Shown one piece after another: positions 1 to 11,437 of a stretch of 64,000 nt of DNA (positions are counted from its first letter, which is position 1; each line of letters opens with the position of its first letter). The notes beneath the pieces were generated by a model that saw only the letters and a program-made list of their open reading frames with translations, was not told where the DNA came from and did no database searches. This DNA comes from Akebia trifoliata (taxonomy: Eukaryota; Streptophyta; Magnoliopsida; Ranunculales; Lardizabalaceae), in the NCBI GenBank assembly GCA_017979445.1, contig CM030706.1:5311595-5375594 (forward strand). The letters run 5' to 3'. A program made the translations under genes and the position numbers.

Positions 1-1747
1 CTTCTCTACAGGGTGCATTCCTATGACGGTTGTTTTGACTAACTGATCGATTGGGTTATCGCCGGCGGCTAACATCCTGGTTTGACACAAAAGGGTATTT
101 TAGTACTCTTCCAATGGTCCATGAAAAAGATCAATTTATTTTCTTTTGGAAAAATTCATTCTTATGGAAAATATTTTCTGGAAAATATATTTTCTGGAAA
201 ATGTTTCTTCTAAAGAACACTTCTTTTGGGAAATAATCTTTTTTTTAAACAGTATTTTCTTTTTCTTCTTTGAAAATTGATTTCCATTTTGATTTAAATA
301 GCCCGGTCCATCATGATTGTTGGATCGGGATGGACTGGGTCATCATTGTAAAAGAATGGGTTCTTTATTGGGTTGGTACACCTATTTTAATTTTTGAAAA
401 TAAATTTTTGATCCTTGAGGACAATCATACACTTTGATCTCAACATTCATATCACTCACAAACATTCATCCAACAACAGGCATTCATTCAATAAACAACC
501 CGGGAACACCCACGATAAGTTCGAGTCGTGACCTATGGGGAAGGTTTCTAGACTCTAAGCTTACTACGTGCAATGCATCTTTATCTGGCCACCCTTGCCC
601 AAGCACACCTATATACCTTTCGATACGTGGTGACTTGGTTTGATATACCGTATAGGTGATAATCTAAAACCTCAATTCACTTCTCTGAAGCCAAAAACAG
701 TCAGTTTGATCTCCAGTTGAGAGGTGGCGCACAATGCTGAGCAAGGGTCCACTTAAATACCTCTCGTCTAGAATAGACGTAGTCTATCCCCCTCGTACAG
801 TAGGGTACAGCGGGGCAAGATCTTACTTAGGCACCGGTTTTGACCAAGAAGTGCAATTGATATACTTAGATTACCTTTTATACCTACGGGTACGAGTCAA
901 GAGTTGTAGCTTTCATAAATGGTTTGGCATCCCACGAGGGGACCGACCACGTACTAATACCACGTTGGCAATCGGGACATGTGACTGTGTGGCTTAGAAT
1001 AGGTCAAAGGCTCAGGTCACTCCAGCCTGGGTGCATCAACATACTTCTCAGAATCACCTGATCAGATGGTATTAATGCCCCCAGTTTGATATACCTTAAG
1101 GTACGTGACTGGAGTTGTGGGTTTCATGAATGACGTCGCATCTCAGAAGAGACCGGGCCACGCACTAGTGCCACGTTGGCTAAATGGGACGTGTAAGTGA
1201 GTAAAGCGGTAAACGTGCATGTAGTGTGTGCAAAACAGGGTGGGGTGTGCCCGAGGCCTTTTCAAGCAAATGGGCCCATGGGCCTAATCATATACATATG
1301 AAAATTTAATCAAGATCAAAACTATTTGGATCAAATGAATATTCAATCAAAGTCCACATTATTCCAATCACATAGGCAAAGATAAGCACCTTAAGCATAT
1401 ACTTGATACTAGCATTTAATCTCGTATTATTTTCTTATGTATTCCAATCGAAGGTTATTTTGGGGAGACCCTAATCAAATTAATATTTTCGAGGATATTG
1501 GATTGAAAATGAAATGACAATCGTTGGGCTAAGTAATTATGATGATTTTTAAGCCAATTGAGATAGGGAAACTAAAATAATGGGACATTTAAGAAACAAA
1601 TTGATTTCTTTTTAAAAAAAAAAACAAATTTAGAGGAACACATTTTTTTTATAAAAACCATTAAGGATAACAAGCAAAAACAGTAAAAAAAAAAATTTTA
1701 AAAATAAAATAAAATAAAACAAAACAAAAGGCGACTTGGTATAGTAG
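1..1747. other. Non-genic sequence with a diverged direct repeat
   Basis: No gene is recognisable here. The short open frames have no family resemblance and no splice context. Two blocks at about 890-993 and 1102-1206 resemble each other: both run from a 'gtacg' start through 'gttgt' and 'tttcat' to a shared 'ccacgttggc' core and 'gggac' tail. They are a diverged direct repeat spaced about 210 bp apart. The block may be internal sequence of the minus-strand gypsy-like element whose LTR lies at 3352-5126, but no polymerase domain is seen to prove that. Confidence 0.4.
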
Positions 1748-2840
1748 GGTGCTGTCAACATAACAAATGGTCATTTTATAACAAGGGTGTGGCTTTAGTA
1801 AAACGAGAAATTTACTCAACATTCACACCATCTTCTCACACGGCTTTCAGCCATGTTCGTCAGGCAAAAATAGAAAAAAATTTTAAAACAGAAACAGAGA
1901 CCGATTGAGCTCTTCAAACCAATCGATTTGAAATCGGTTTGGCCGATTTAATGTTCTTCGTTCATCATTAATGCTCGTAGAACTCTTTTCAGTGATGGAA
2001 GACTTGGAACCTGTCTCCTAAATTGGTTTATTGTAGCCAATGTTCTCGAACCGTTCAGGAAACAAAAAACCGAGACAAGAATTACGGCTTCCAAAGCTTC
2101 GAATTTTAGATTGTCGAAATTTAAAACAAAAACAGCCACTGTTCTAAACGCATAGACAAGATCCACCAATTCCAAATCAGATAAAGCAAATCGACAGAGA
2201 AAGGAGAAGGAAAAAAACTTTCAAACTACCATCTCGATCATGAATTCCCTCTTAGGCAATCATTGGATTCCATTACTCAAACAGATAAGCTTGAGGAGAC
2301 GCAGCAAGCGTGCCGAAGATTAAGGCTGAATGGACACCAAAAGCAACAATTTCCGAGTTTTTTTTTTTTACTAAGGTATGAAAAGGAGCCGATTTATGTT
2401 TCATATTTCGACCATCTTCCTTTCGAATCTTGGAGTCTCTAAACGTCTCAAAACCAGCAACTCTGAATTTTCCTTTGGTTGAAAGAAGAGAGATCGATCT
2501 TCTCCCAAAGAAATCACTTAAGCTAAGTGGATTTCGACAGGAACTAACAGTTCTAAACTTGGAATCAAGAAAAAATCAGCGACTTTGATTAAGAATAACG
2601 AATGATCGGGCTGAGATTTCAACCGATCGAACAGAGAGACATGTGCGTCCTCTCTGTTAAATGACGCTGAAATGGGGTGGATCCTTTTAAAGAAGATGAT
2701 GTGCGAAAAATAATCATCCGTTTTGCTTCTTACACACCATCTAAAGCTGCTGTGAGCAGAACCCAAAAAACAACGAAATATGGGCACATAAAAAAATGAT
2801 TTTTTTCACAACAGCCCTCCATATTTTGGTTGACAGCACC
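1748..2840. mobile_element. Sequence bounded by short terminal inverted repeats
   Basis: A perfect 12-base inverted repeat, ggtgctgtcaac, marks both ends (1748-1759 and the complement at 2829-2840). A looser match continues a few bases inward. The flanks could give a TA duplication, but this is weak. The interior has no recognisable transposase. The block could be a small non-autonomous DNA transposon or only a chance inverted repeat within a larger retroelement. Confidence 0.3.
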
Positions 2841-3336
2841 TTACTTTTAAAAAAAAATTTAAACTTCCCCCCAGCCCAATATCATGGTTAATGGACCCTA
2901 AAAAAAAACTTAAAAAGGCAAAAATAACAATGAAAATAAAACAAAATAAAAGAAAAAATTCGAAAGATACATCACCTACCAACAAACTCTATTAAAAAAA
3001 ATGAAAGAAACAAAAACCTACGTGATTCACTAATTATCATTCCGCCCTCAATTAAATTTCTCGATCTTCTAATTATTTAGGATCATTCTAAATACCCTTC
3101 GATTGAGCCACAAAAGTAAAGCTTGATTAAACCGTAAAAATAATATGCCAAGAAATCAAGTATTCAAAATCAAAACACATGCTCAATAATCGAAAAAAAA
3201 AAAAACGAAGATGCAAATATAATTATGAATAAACAAATAAACAAAAACAAAATAAATAAATAAAAATAAATAAAAACATTCTAGGTTATTTTAGCGATGC
3301 TCCCATACTTGGGGCTTTTCAAGTTTGATCCTCAAT

Positions 3337-5126
3337 GTCCCCAGCGGAGTCTACACTGAAAGCGCCCTCGATCCGCGGGGTACGCGGATTCGCTTTTGAC
3401 CCTTGAGATTTGGGAGTCGCCACCTAGTTATTGTGGTCTAGGAAACAAACTGACTCTAACATGGATAAAAAGAACTAATCTACCATAAAAAATCTGAATT
3501 CGGGGATCAAGTTACGGGGTTAGAAGGTGTTAGGCACCAACCCCGCCCGGCCAAAGCCTGTCTCTACTAACTTCCCAAGTAAATTACATTGCTAAAACCT
3601 AGAGAAAAATAAATAAAAATAAAAATTCACCTTTCCGATGGCAAGGACTTGGTTCCCTCAGATCTGACAAAAGAGCTCCTTGTACCGTGCTCCCTTGCTT
3701 CGTTCTGTCTCCGGATTTGATTTCGGATCTCCTAAATCAAGGTATCTCCTTGTTTCTGAATCTGAACTCTTCAAGTTTATTACGGATTTAGGGGTGTTTT
3801 TGGAGAGATTTTAGGTATTTTCTAGACTAAAATTGAAGGGGGGATGTTAGGTAAGGAGTTGGGGCTCCAAAACTAGGGTTTATGGGCGGCTAGGGGAGCT
3901 TCTAGACCTACTTCTCTTAGGGTTTATGATTTAATACGAAAATAGGGTGTGAGCACCTCTATTTATAGATGTTTTTAGGGATTGATTTGGATAGAGTTAG
4001 TGTTTAATTAGAGATCTTTTAATTAGAGTTGTGTTTTAGTTTGACTTGTTTTAGGTAGAATTGTGTTTTAATTCAAATATTTTTAGGTAGAATTGTGTTT
4101 TAATTCAAATTATTTTAGGTAGAATTATTTTTAAGTTAAAACTCTATTAGATAGAGTTATTATTTAATTAGATCTCTATTATGACTTTTAGTCTTATTTG
4201 ATTGACTTTTAATGTTTTGACTTTAGTCTTAATTGCTTCACTTTTAATATCTTGACTTTAGTCTTGCTTAATTGACTTTAATTTTGACTTCAGTCTCACT
4301 TGATTGACTTTAATACCTTGACTTCAGTCTTGCTTGATTTACTTTTAATTTTTAGAGAATCCCCCTCCATTATTTCTTTAATTCTTTGGACCCCCAAATG
4401 GAGGAGTCCTAAAAAAATATCTCACGAACCCTCAACAATTTTGCTTGAGAGTCCGATTAATCGATTTTTTAGATTCAAATTTTTAAATTAATTTCATTAA
4501 TGTTTAAATTTAATTATTTAATATTTTATTTATTAATTTCGAATTTTTTAATTATGAAAATTATGAAATTACCGTTTTACCCCCGGAGAAGACTTTTCAC
4601 GTTTCAAGTCGGTTTTTAATGTTCTAGGATGTTTTAGAATCGATTTTTCGTAAGGAATTCAATGAGAATGTTGGTTTGTATCATTTATGAAAATTTTTAT
4701 GTGAAATGATTGTGAACTTTATGAGGGGCATTTTTGTAATTTCGTCAAATTCTGTTAAAATTGGTGAAATGATTTATTTGGTTTCGATTTGTTATTTTAT
4801 GTGTTTAAGAGAGTTTTCCTAAGCGTAACGTAGGCTCTAGGGTTGTTTTGAGGTTAGGGGTATTTTGGTAATTTGGTAATTTTTTAGTGATTTTTATCGT
4901 GAAGTTTTTTTTTGGTTTGCAAGATGATGATTTCTATGTTTCTAGGGTCGTATTTTCCTAACGTAGCGTGGTTTCTAAGGTTTTGTCAGTTCGAGATACC
5001 TCATCCGGATTTCTGAAACATATCTGGTAACAAAATAAAGCAATGGAATACACATCCATCATTGGGAATCATTGCGATCGGGTTGACGAGTTGATTAATC
5101 AGGCGGGTGCAAAAATGAGGTGTCTA
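3337..5126 (-). mobile_element. Ty3/gypsy (Tat/Ogre-like) 5' LTR and primer binding site
   Basis: Read on the minus strand the block opens with TGTAGACACCTCATTTTTGC, the usual LTR start of Tat/Ogre-type gypsy elements in dicots. About 1.77 kb later it reaches a primer-binding-like stretch, gactccgctggggac, at 3337-3354. A related 'gtggcgactcc' block lies nearby at about 3413-3423. The LTR proper is about 3355-5126. Its 5' end abuts the PPR relic at 5134, so the element was inserted there. No gag or pol is visible to the left, so the element is either cut by the window edge or a coding-deficient derivative. The assignment rests on motif memory, not a search. Confidence 0.5.
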
Positions 5127-5133
5127 CAGACGG

Positions 5134-5445
5134 TATGATTTTTCAGCCCAACGCAGTAGCGTTAATAGTGTTCTGAATGCTTGCAGTCATGGAGGATTGG
5201 TTGAAGATGGTATTAGGTATTTCTCTATGGGTGCTTGGTTGATCTGTTTGGCCATGGGTCTATTTGACAGGGCAAAGGAGATCATGAGAACAATGCCGAT
5301 GAAACCTGATGTGGTTATTTGGAATGCTTTATTGTTTTCTTGTAGAACCCATAGACATCTTGAAATGGATGATCGTGCAAACTATGTCCTGTTTCCAACA
5401 TATACACAATGGCTGATAAATGGGATAGGTTCATAAATCAGGTAA
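5134..5445 (+). pseudogene. PPR protein relic 1 (C-terminal E-motif region)
   Basis: Frames here encode pieces typical of the end of an E-type pentatricopeptide repeat protein: a [11 protein letters not shown] helix near 5170, then [18 protein letters not shown] and WNALLFSCRTHRHLEM, then an ANYVL segment. PPR proteins bind organellar RNA; this fragment cannot. It is truncated on the left by the gypsy-like LTR, has an internal deletion (from the second repeat straight into an AWLICL frame) and lacks the rest of the protein. It lies antisense to the DUF627/DUF629 gene and stops 16 bases before exon 2 of copy 1, as in the two sister copies. Confidence 0.8.
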
Positions 5446-6718
5446 AAATACCATTATATACCTGCAAGAATGACTTCAGAAGAGGCAATATAATTGCCTG
5501 ATAATCATGGGCAGAACAAGACCAAAGCTTTGACTCCAATGCCCAGATAGCAGTGACAGAGTGAAAGATCTTTGCATCAATTTTGCTGAGCTACAAGAAT
5601 GAATACAATGTCATTAAAATAAGATGGCATGGATCACAAGTCATGGTTTAGCAGGTAAAACTACCAACAGACCCACCTCTACAGAGAACCAATCCTTGTG
5701 TCTCAGAAATGCTGCTTCTACGCAAGTGTCCGCTTGATACAGCAAGTCCTGCATTCTCCAATCCTCATCTTTGCCAGTCAAAGATTCCTCATATCCAAAT
5801 TGTGTGACTTTCAGACCTTGTGCCTCATTGAGAACATTTGATACAGCTTCAAACTCATTCTTCCTCTCAACAAGCTCTTCTTTGTGCTTCTGGAGGACTA
5901 CCTCGTAACTTTGAGAAACAAATTCGGTAGCTTTCACCCTTTCTTTACACTCTCTGAGATAGAGTTTCTCAACTGCCTCCAAAGCTATTTCACAGTTCAG
6001 TTGCTCACATTTTCTCTCACTTAAGCTCTGTATGAGGGAATTTTCTTCATTGATCTTTTGCAGAATTTCCATTCTACAACGTATTTTATTGTCCCTCAGA
6101 CATTTCCATTAAGCCAGTTGTTCCTGACTCGTAGGACCTTCTAATATCCAGGCTAACACTGCCTCACAATGAGCACTATCGTCCAAAAGGAAACATAAAG
6201 AACTGCCACAAAGATGATCCCCTCTTTGATTTCAGATTCCTGAGTAACACTGTGTGTCTCATCATCTATGATGCTATCCTTCTCTCTTACTAACCCACAA
6301 TAATCAGAAAGTTCTAAAAATTTTGAGGATTTTTTTAAGCTGTGAAGGTGACAAGAAGCATAAGCCGAACAGTGTTTTTTCCAAGATAATGCAAAGAACC
6401 CGTGAACCAATGTGAGGGATACATTGTATCTTGTCCATGGAGAATTGTATCACATTAGTAATATGGCTCTCAGTAAGATATTTATGTTTCAGAAGCAAAT
6501 GAAGCATAATTTGAACCTTTTCAAGGAGTTCCATACGCTCAGAAACATCAGAAAGTGGCCAATAACATCCAAAATAAGATACCTTCCCCTTATCGGGAGA
6601 AGACTCTGATGTATCTTTTGATCCTTCAAGAATTCTTAATGCAATAGAAATATCTATTGGAAGCCATTTACCATTGTGAATCATGGAAACCCAATTATTT
6701 CCAACTTTTTCAGGAAAA

Positions 6719-6820
6719 AATTGTTCATGCATGATTTTAGGCTTGATTAGTGCTGTAGAATATTTCCAGATTTCTTGTGATATTGACTTTTATGTTGCCT
6801 TTGTGTCACCTTCCTTAATA
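6719..6820 (-). repeat. Truncated 3' LTR of the same copia
   Basis: 102 bp identical to 11336-11437. It corresponds to the first third of the LTR; the remaining part of about 190 bp is absent and host exon sequence (FFPEKVG frame) follows directly. The pol stop codon at 6790 lies inside this LTR. Confidence 0.85.
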
Positions 6821-9800
6821 CGCCCCCGCAAAATTGAGCTTCCATCGGTAAGACCAATTTTGGATCTTAAATATTCTGTACGTTCCCGGGACAATGGCTT
6901 GGTCAGCAAATCCGCCAATTGATCTTGAGTATGTACATGACTCACATTAAGTGTACCGTTCTGAACTTGGTCACGCACAAAGTGAAGATCTATTTGGATG
7001 TGCTTCATTCGTGAGTGTTGAACTGGATTGAAACTAAGATGAGTTGCTCCAAGATTATCACATAGAAGAGAAGGTGGATGCTTTAATGAAAATCCAAGTT
7101 CTTGAAAAAGTGCAAGTAACCACATAGTTTCCGATGCTGCATTAGCCAGGGCTCGGTATTCAGCTTCCGTAGTTGAGCGTGCTACTGCTCTCTGTTTTTT
7201 TGATCTCCATGAGATTGGATTGCAGCCTAGGAATGTGATGTATGCCGATGTAGAGGTTCTATCATCAATGTTTCCAGCCCAGTCAGCATCACTATATGTT
7301 GTTAAACATGGTGCTGCTGATTTCTTTATGTGGATGCCGTGGAATATTGTTTTCTTGAGATATCGAAGGAGTCTTTTAGCGGCTGTCCAATGTGTGACCG
7401 TTGGCTTGTGCATAAATTGGGACAACTTGTTTACTGCAAAAGAGATGTCCGGACGGGTTAAGGTTAGGTATTGTAAACTGCCAATGACTCGCCTATACTC
7501 TGTGCTGTCTACTGCAGTTGTTCCATCCACCAATTGAAGTGATTGACTTGTTGACAGTAGTGTAGAGACATCCTTCGCTCCAACCATGTTTGCATTCTCC
7601 AAAATGTCACGAACATATTTATGTTGTGAGAGAAATAATCCTGCATGAGTTGGTATTACTTTCACTCCAAGAAAGAAATGTAGTGAGCCCATATCTTTCA
7701 AGGAAAACTGTTCACTAAGTTTGTTAACAACATGAGTTACAAATTTGTTTTCATTTCCCGTGATGATTAAATCATCGACATAGACTAGGAAATAGCATAT
7801 AATGGAGTCATGTTGATAAACAAATAATGAAGAATCGGCTTTAGAATTGTGAAACCCAAGCTGTAGTAAGGCATTTCTTAAAGCTGAATACCAAGCCCGC
7901 GGGGCTTGTTTGAGGCCATAAATTGCTTTCTTCAATCTGCACACATGATCAATTTTGGAAAAATCTTTGAAACCTGGAGGTTGCATCATGTAAACAGTTT
8001 CAGTCAATTTTCCATGTAAGAAAGCATTGTTTACATCCATTTGTTTCAAATCCCACCCATTCATGACGGCAATCCTGAGCACTGTCCGTATTGTGGCTGG
8101 TTTAACAATGGGGCTAAATGTTTCTTTATAATCAACTCCAGGTCGTTGGTTATACCCCTTTGCAACAAGTCGGGCTTTGAATCTTTCTATTGATCCATCT
8201 GCTTTTCGTTTGACTCGAAACACCCATTTACAGCCCACTGGTTTGTAATTTGTGGGTGGGGGAACTAAATCCCATGTGCCATGTCGCATAAGGGTTGTTA
8301 ACTCACTGGACATGGCGTCACGCCATTCAGGATGAGATACGGCTTGGCTCACACATGTTGGTTCTAGAGGTAATGGAAGGAGATGTTTTGAGACAGTGTG
8401 CAATTGTTTGGGTTTAAAGATATTGTTCATGGCCCGTGTGGTCATGGGATGGATTCGGGTTGGGTGACTTTCATGTTGCACAGGACACATTGAATCAGAG
8501 ATAGAAATGGATGCAGGTTGAGGTGAGACTGATGTATTCGGTGCACCAACGTTTAAATCAGAATTCATATTTGATAAATTGGAATTTAAATTTTCTGCAC
8601 CTAGCGTTTCATGTGATTCACCGAAAACAAGAGTAGAGAAAGAGGGGTTGTTACCTGGAGGTGGCGTAGTAACGATGACTTCATTTTCCGATCTCGTTGG
8701 TGGCTGCGATGATTGACCCAATAGAGGAGATTGCATGGGAACTGATGGAACAACAAGGAAAAGGTTGGGGAACGGGTTCTGTAAAGGAGATGAGAAATGA
8801 GAGTGACTATTTCCAGATATGATCTCATTCGGTATTGGGCCGTGTATGGTACTTGTTGACAATGGGCTTTTTGTTTCATCAAAAGTCACATGTCTAGATA
8901 TGTAGAGCCGATGTGTGGATGGATCCATGCATTTATATGCATTCTGTGTTAGCGAGTATCCTATAAAAATGCATGGTATAGACTTTGCTTGTAATTTGTG
9001 AGTGTTATATGGCCTTGTGAGGGGATAACATAGACATCCAAATTTTCTCAATTTGAGATAATTTGGTTTTTGACCAAAAAGTGCCTCAAAAGGAGACTTA
9101 TTTTGGAGAAGTGGAGTTGGTTGACGATTTATGAGATAGCTAGCGGTTTGAAAAGCATGGGGCCAATAAGAGAGGGGTAAAGAAGCATCATGAAGTAGGG
9201 TGAGACCCGTTTCCACAAGATGGCGATGACGCCGTTCAGAAACACCATTTTGTTGTGGGGTGTGGGGCGCAGTAGTATAGTGGCTTATACCATTTTCAGA
9301 CAAGTATTTGCTTAATTTTAGAAATTCTCCACCATTGTCTGAATACAAACTTTTTATTTTGGATTTAAACCTTGTTTCAACAAGTTTTTTGAATTGAGGA
9401 AAAATGCTATAAACAAGTGATTTTGTAGGCATTGGATAAAACCACGTGTATTTGGTATAATGATCCACAAATATTAGATAATAGCGTGAGCCATCTAGAC
9501 CAGTGATATAAGCGGGTCCCCACACATCAGTGTATATAATTTCAAGTGGAGAATGACTTTGAAAGCTTGTAGAACGAAATGGTTGTTGATGTGCTTTATT
9601 TATTGAGCAAGAAGTACATGAAGAAGATAGCTTATTTGTGGTAAGCGGAAGAGAAAAGGAATTAACAAGGTTTTGAACAACTTTAATCGATGGGTGTCCA
9701 AGACGCTTGTGCCACACATCGATTGAGGTCCGTTCATGCACATTAGCAACCATTTTTTGAGTTGGAGAAGCCACCATTGAGTTCGGAAATATGTAGACAC

Positions 9801-9852
9801 CATTCTCACACGCACCTCTTAGAAGTATCGCCCCTGTGACTCGTTCCTTCAC
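6790..9852 (-). CDS. pol: copia Pol (integrase, reverse transcriptase, RNase H)
   Basis: An open frame of 1020 codons. Domains in order: GAG-pre-integrase with DVWHKRLGHPS and the CTSC zinc site (about residues 45-90), integrase core with TDVWGP, SDNGGEF and HTPQQNGVSERR (about 105-210), reverse transcriptase from WRDAMSSEL through KARLVAKGYNQ to the YVDDLI active site (about 520-700), and RNase H with DADWAG and TEAEYRAL (about 860-930). The length and the full motif set suggest that this frame could still be active. The coding similarity extends upstream of the first ATG to about 9960, where a one-base shift in a T run separates it from Gag. The last codons run into the 3' LTR. Confidence 0.9.
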   Translation of the reverse strand: MKERVTGAILLRGACENGVYIFPNSMVASPTQKMVANVHERTSIDVWHKRLGHPSIKVVQNLVNSFSLPLTTNKLSSSCTSCSINKAHQQPFRSTSFQSHSPLEIIYTDVWGPAYITGLDGSRYYLIFVDHYTKYTWFYPMPTKSLVYSIFPQFKKLVETRFKSKIKSLYSDNGGEFLKLSKYLSENGISHYTTAPHTPQQNGVSERRHRHLVETGLTLLHDASLPLSYWPHAFQTASYLINRQPTPLLQNKSPFEALFGQKPNYLKLRKFGCLCYPLTRPYNTHKLQAKSIPCIFIGYSLTQNAYKCMDPSTHRLYISRHVTFDETKSPLSTSTIHGPIPNEIISGNSHSHFSSPLQNPFPNLFLVVPSVPMQSPLLGQSSQPPTRSENEVIVTTPPPGNNPSFSTLVFGESHETLGAENLNSNLSNMNSDLNVGAPNTSVSPQPASISISDSMCPVQHESHPTRIHPMTTRAMNNIFKPKQLHTVSKHLLPLPLEPTCVSQAVSHPEWRDAMSSELTTLMRHGTWDLVPPPTNYKPVGCKWVFRVKRKADGSIERFKARLVAKGYNQRPGVDYKETFSPIVKPATIRTVLRIAVMNGWDLKQMDVNNAFLHGKLTETVYMMQPPGFKDFSKIDHVCRLKKAIYGLKQAPRAWYSALRNALLQLGFHNSKADSSLFVYQHDSIICYFLVYVDDLIITGNENKFVTHVVNKLSEQFSLKDMGSLHFFLGVKVIPTHAGLFLSQHKYVRDILENANMVGAKDVSTLLSTSQSLQLVDGTTAVDSTEYRRVIGSLQYLTLTRPDISFAVNKLSQFMHKPTVTHWTAAKRLLRYLKKTIFHGIHIKKSAAPCLTTYSDADWAGNIDDRTSTSAYITFLGCNPISWRSKKQRAVARSTTEAEYRALANAASETMWLLALFQELGFSLKHPPSLLCDNLGATHLSFNPVQHSRMKHIQIDLHFVRDQVQNGTLNVSHVHTQDQLADLLTKPLSRERTEYLRSKIGLTDGSSILRGRIKEGDTKAT

Positions 9853-9952
9853 AAGAAAATGAAATGGGTGAAACTCAAGAAAAACATCATTCTGTTTTGT
9901 AAAGTGATGAACTGAAATGAGGTTCTTGTGAATATTTGGAACACATAAAGTA

Positions 9953-11083
9953 TCATGTAAATGGAAAAAAAAATTTCGATGTGGGTAAGGTTAAAGAACC
10001 AATATGTGTAACCGCCAAACCTGTACCATCACTAAGAATAACTTCATCAGTGCCATCATATTCAGAATGAATGGATAAATTTTGTAGATCACCAGTGATA
10101 TTATGAGAAGCTGCAGAGTCAATGAGCCATTTGTTTTCTTGTGCATCAGATGTTGCTACACAGTTAACAGTCATTTCATGAGACTGTATTTGTGGACAGG
10201 ACTTAGCTATGTGGCCCACTTGGTCACAAAATTGGCATTTGGGTTGAAATCTCCGTTGATTTGAGTTGGAGCGACCCGAGTTGTTGTTGCGTCTTTGGTC
10301 TCGAGGTGGGCCATTTGGAGATCGAGATTGGTTTTGTTGATGTGAAGGGGCGGTTGCTTTGTTATTTCCCCTTTGCTGTTGAGTTCTAAAGAACCCAGGT
10401 CGACGACTAGTAAAGTTCGCAGCAACCACAAGTTGCTGTGTAGCAACTTCCATTCTTCTCAAGTAGTTTTCATGTCCAACAAGTAAGTCATGGAGTTCTT
10501 CAAAGGCAAGTGATTTTTCCCTTGTTCGAATAGGTGCAGCAATCTCTCGAAATTCAGGACCCAACCCATTTAGAACATATAGGGTTAAGTCATCGTCGGA
10601 GATTGGGTGATCGATGAGAGCAATCTCATCAGCCAATCCTTTAACGACATGAAGATACTCTGGGATTGGTCGATTTCCACACTGGATCAAGGTTAGTTCT
10701 TCCTTGAGTTGCATTGCCCTTGTACGCGATCTGCTTGCATACATAGTTGATAATTTTTTCCATGCCTCATGAGAGGTTTTGGCTGTGGCAATGAGTAGCG
10801 TGATGGTAGGTGATGTAGAGGCAAGAATAACGCTGAGAATTAGCTTGTCTTGCCGAACCCAATGATTTCTCTTAGAGATAGACAGTGGGGTTCCATCGGA
10901 GGAGGGACATTGCAATTCTCCATTGACATAATCCATTAGATCATAGCCAATTAGGAGTGCCTCAAATTGAGCACACCATTGGGGAAATGTTGAGGGTGTG
11001 AGTTTCTCATTAATCTGAGCTGTAATGTTGAAAACAACAAGAGGAGTTTCAGAGGAAGAGATCAGTTGATTTGCGGAAGACAT
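9953..11083 (-). CDS. gag: copia Gag polyprotein with protease start
   Basis: This frame encodes the capsid part of a copia polyprotein. The start is placed at the ATG at 11083 (MSSANQL); upstream in-frame ATGs fall in the LTR and primer binding site. A UBN2-type Gag domain fills the first 230 residues. An Arg/Asn/Gln-rich linker follows, then a CCHC zinc knuckle (CQFCDQVGHIAKSC). Near the end is the aspartic protease site in the form WLIDSAASHN. The frame ends at a run of nine T (minus strand) at about 9962-9970, and the protein-coding similarity continues in another frame into pol, so Gag and Pol were probably one polyprotein. Confidence 0.85.
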   Translation of the reverse strand: MSSANQLISSSETPLVVFNITAQINEKLTPSTFPQWCAQFEALLIGYDLMDYVNGELQCPSSDGTPLSISKRNHWVRQDKLILSVILASTSPTITLLIATAKTSHEAWKKLSTMYASRSRTRAMQLKEELTLIQCGNRPIPEYLHVVKGLADEIALIDHPISDDDLTLYVLNGLGPEFREIAAPIRTREKSLAFEELHDLLVGHENYLRRMEVATQQLVVAANFTSRRPGFFRTQQQRGNNKATAPSHQQNQSRSPNGPPRDQRRNNNSGRSNSNQRRFQPKCQFCDQVGHIAKSCPQIQSHEMTVNCVATSDAQENKWLIDSAASHNITGDLQNLSIHSEYDGTDEVILSDGTGLAVTHIGSLTLPTSKFFFPFT

Positions 11084-11138
11084 TTGTGAAAAAGGGATCA
11101 AATTCTCGTTAGAGATAGGGACTCCTGATACCATATAG

Positions 11139-11437
11139 AATAGTAAAAGTATCAAGTGCTCACAATGGAAAATTTCAGCACACTTTCTTATTGATATCTT
11201 GAGTACATTTTTATACAGCCTTATAAATCTATCTTAGGAAATATACTACTATCAAAACTGACATATACACTTCAGTTACAGAATCTACTTAATTAAATGC
11301 ACATCAATGCATCAGTTACAAATCTCAAAACAGAGAATTGTTCATGCATGATTTTAGGCTTGATTAGTGCTGTAGAATATTTCCAGATTTCTTGTGATAT
11401 TGACTTTTATGTTGCCTTTGTGTCACCTTCCTTAATA
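11139..11437 (-). repeat. 5' LTR of copia in gene copy 1
   Basis: The outer edge at 11437 is fixed by comparison with the short 3' LTR copy. The inner edge is placed next to the tRNA-Met primer binding site. The terminus reads TATTAAGG instead of the usual TGTTAAGG-type start, so the TG dinucleotide seems mutated in both copies. The inner boundary is uncertain by a few bases. Confidence 0.7.

Larger units (their letters stand above)
6719..11437 (-). mobile_element. Ty1/copia retrotransposon inside gene copy 1
   Basis: This is an almost complete copia element on the minus strand. The 5' LTR spans about 11139-11437. A primer-binding stretch TGGTATCAGG (11133 downward) fits initiator tRNA-Met. 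Gag lies at 11083-9953 and pol at 9852-6790. A purine tract (ttttgcgggggcg) precedes the 3' LTR. Only the first 102 bp of the 3' LTR are present (6719-6820), and they match the 5' LTR at 11336-11437 without a visible difference, so the insertion is recent. No target duplication is seen, and the host gene has lost about ten bases compared with copies 2 and 3. The lineage may be Ale/Retrofit, with low confidence. Confidence 0.9.

Noticed and set aside
734..997. 87-codon frame near the left edge
   Set aside because: It overlaps a diverged direct repeat and shows no protein family pattern; it is probably chance within a repeat.
5641..6072. Independent small gene on the minus strand
   Set aside because: It is the C-terminal part of exon 1 of gene copy 1, cut off by frameshifts.
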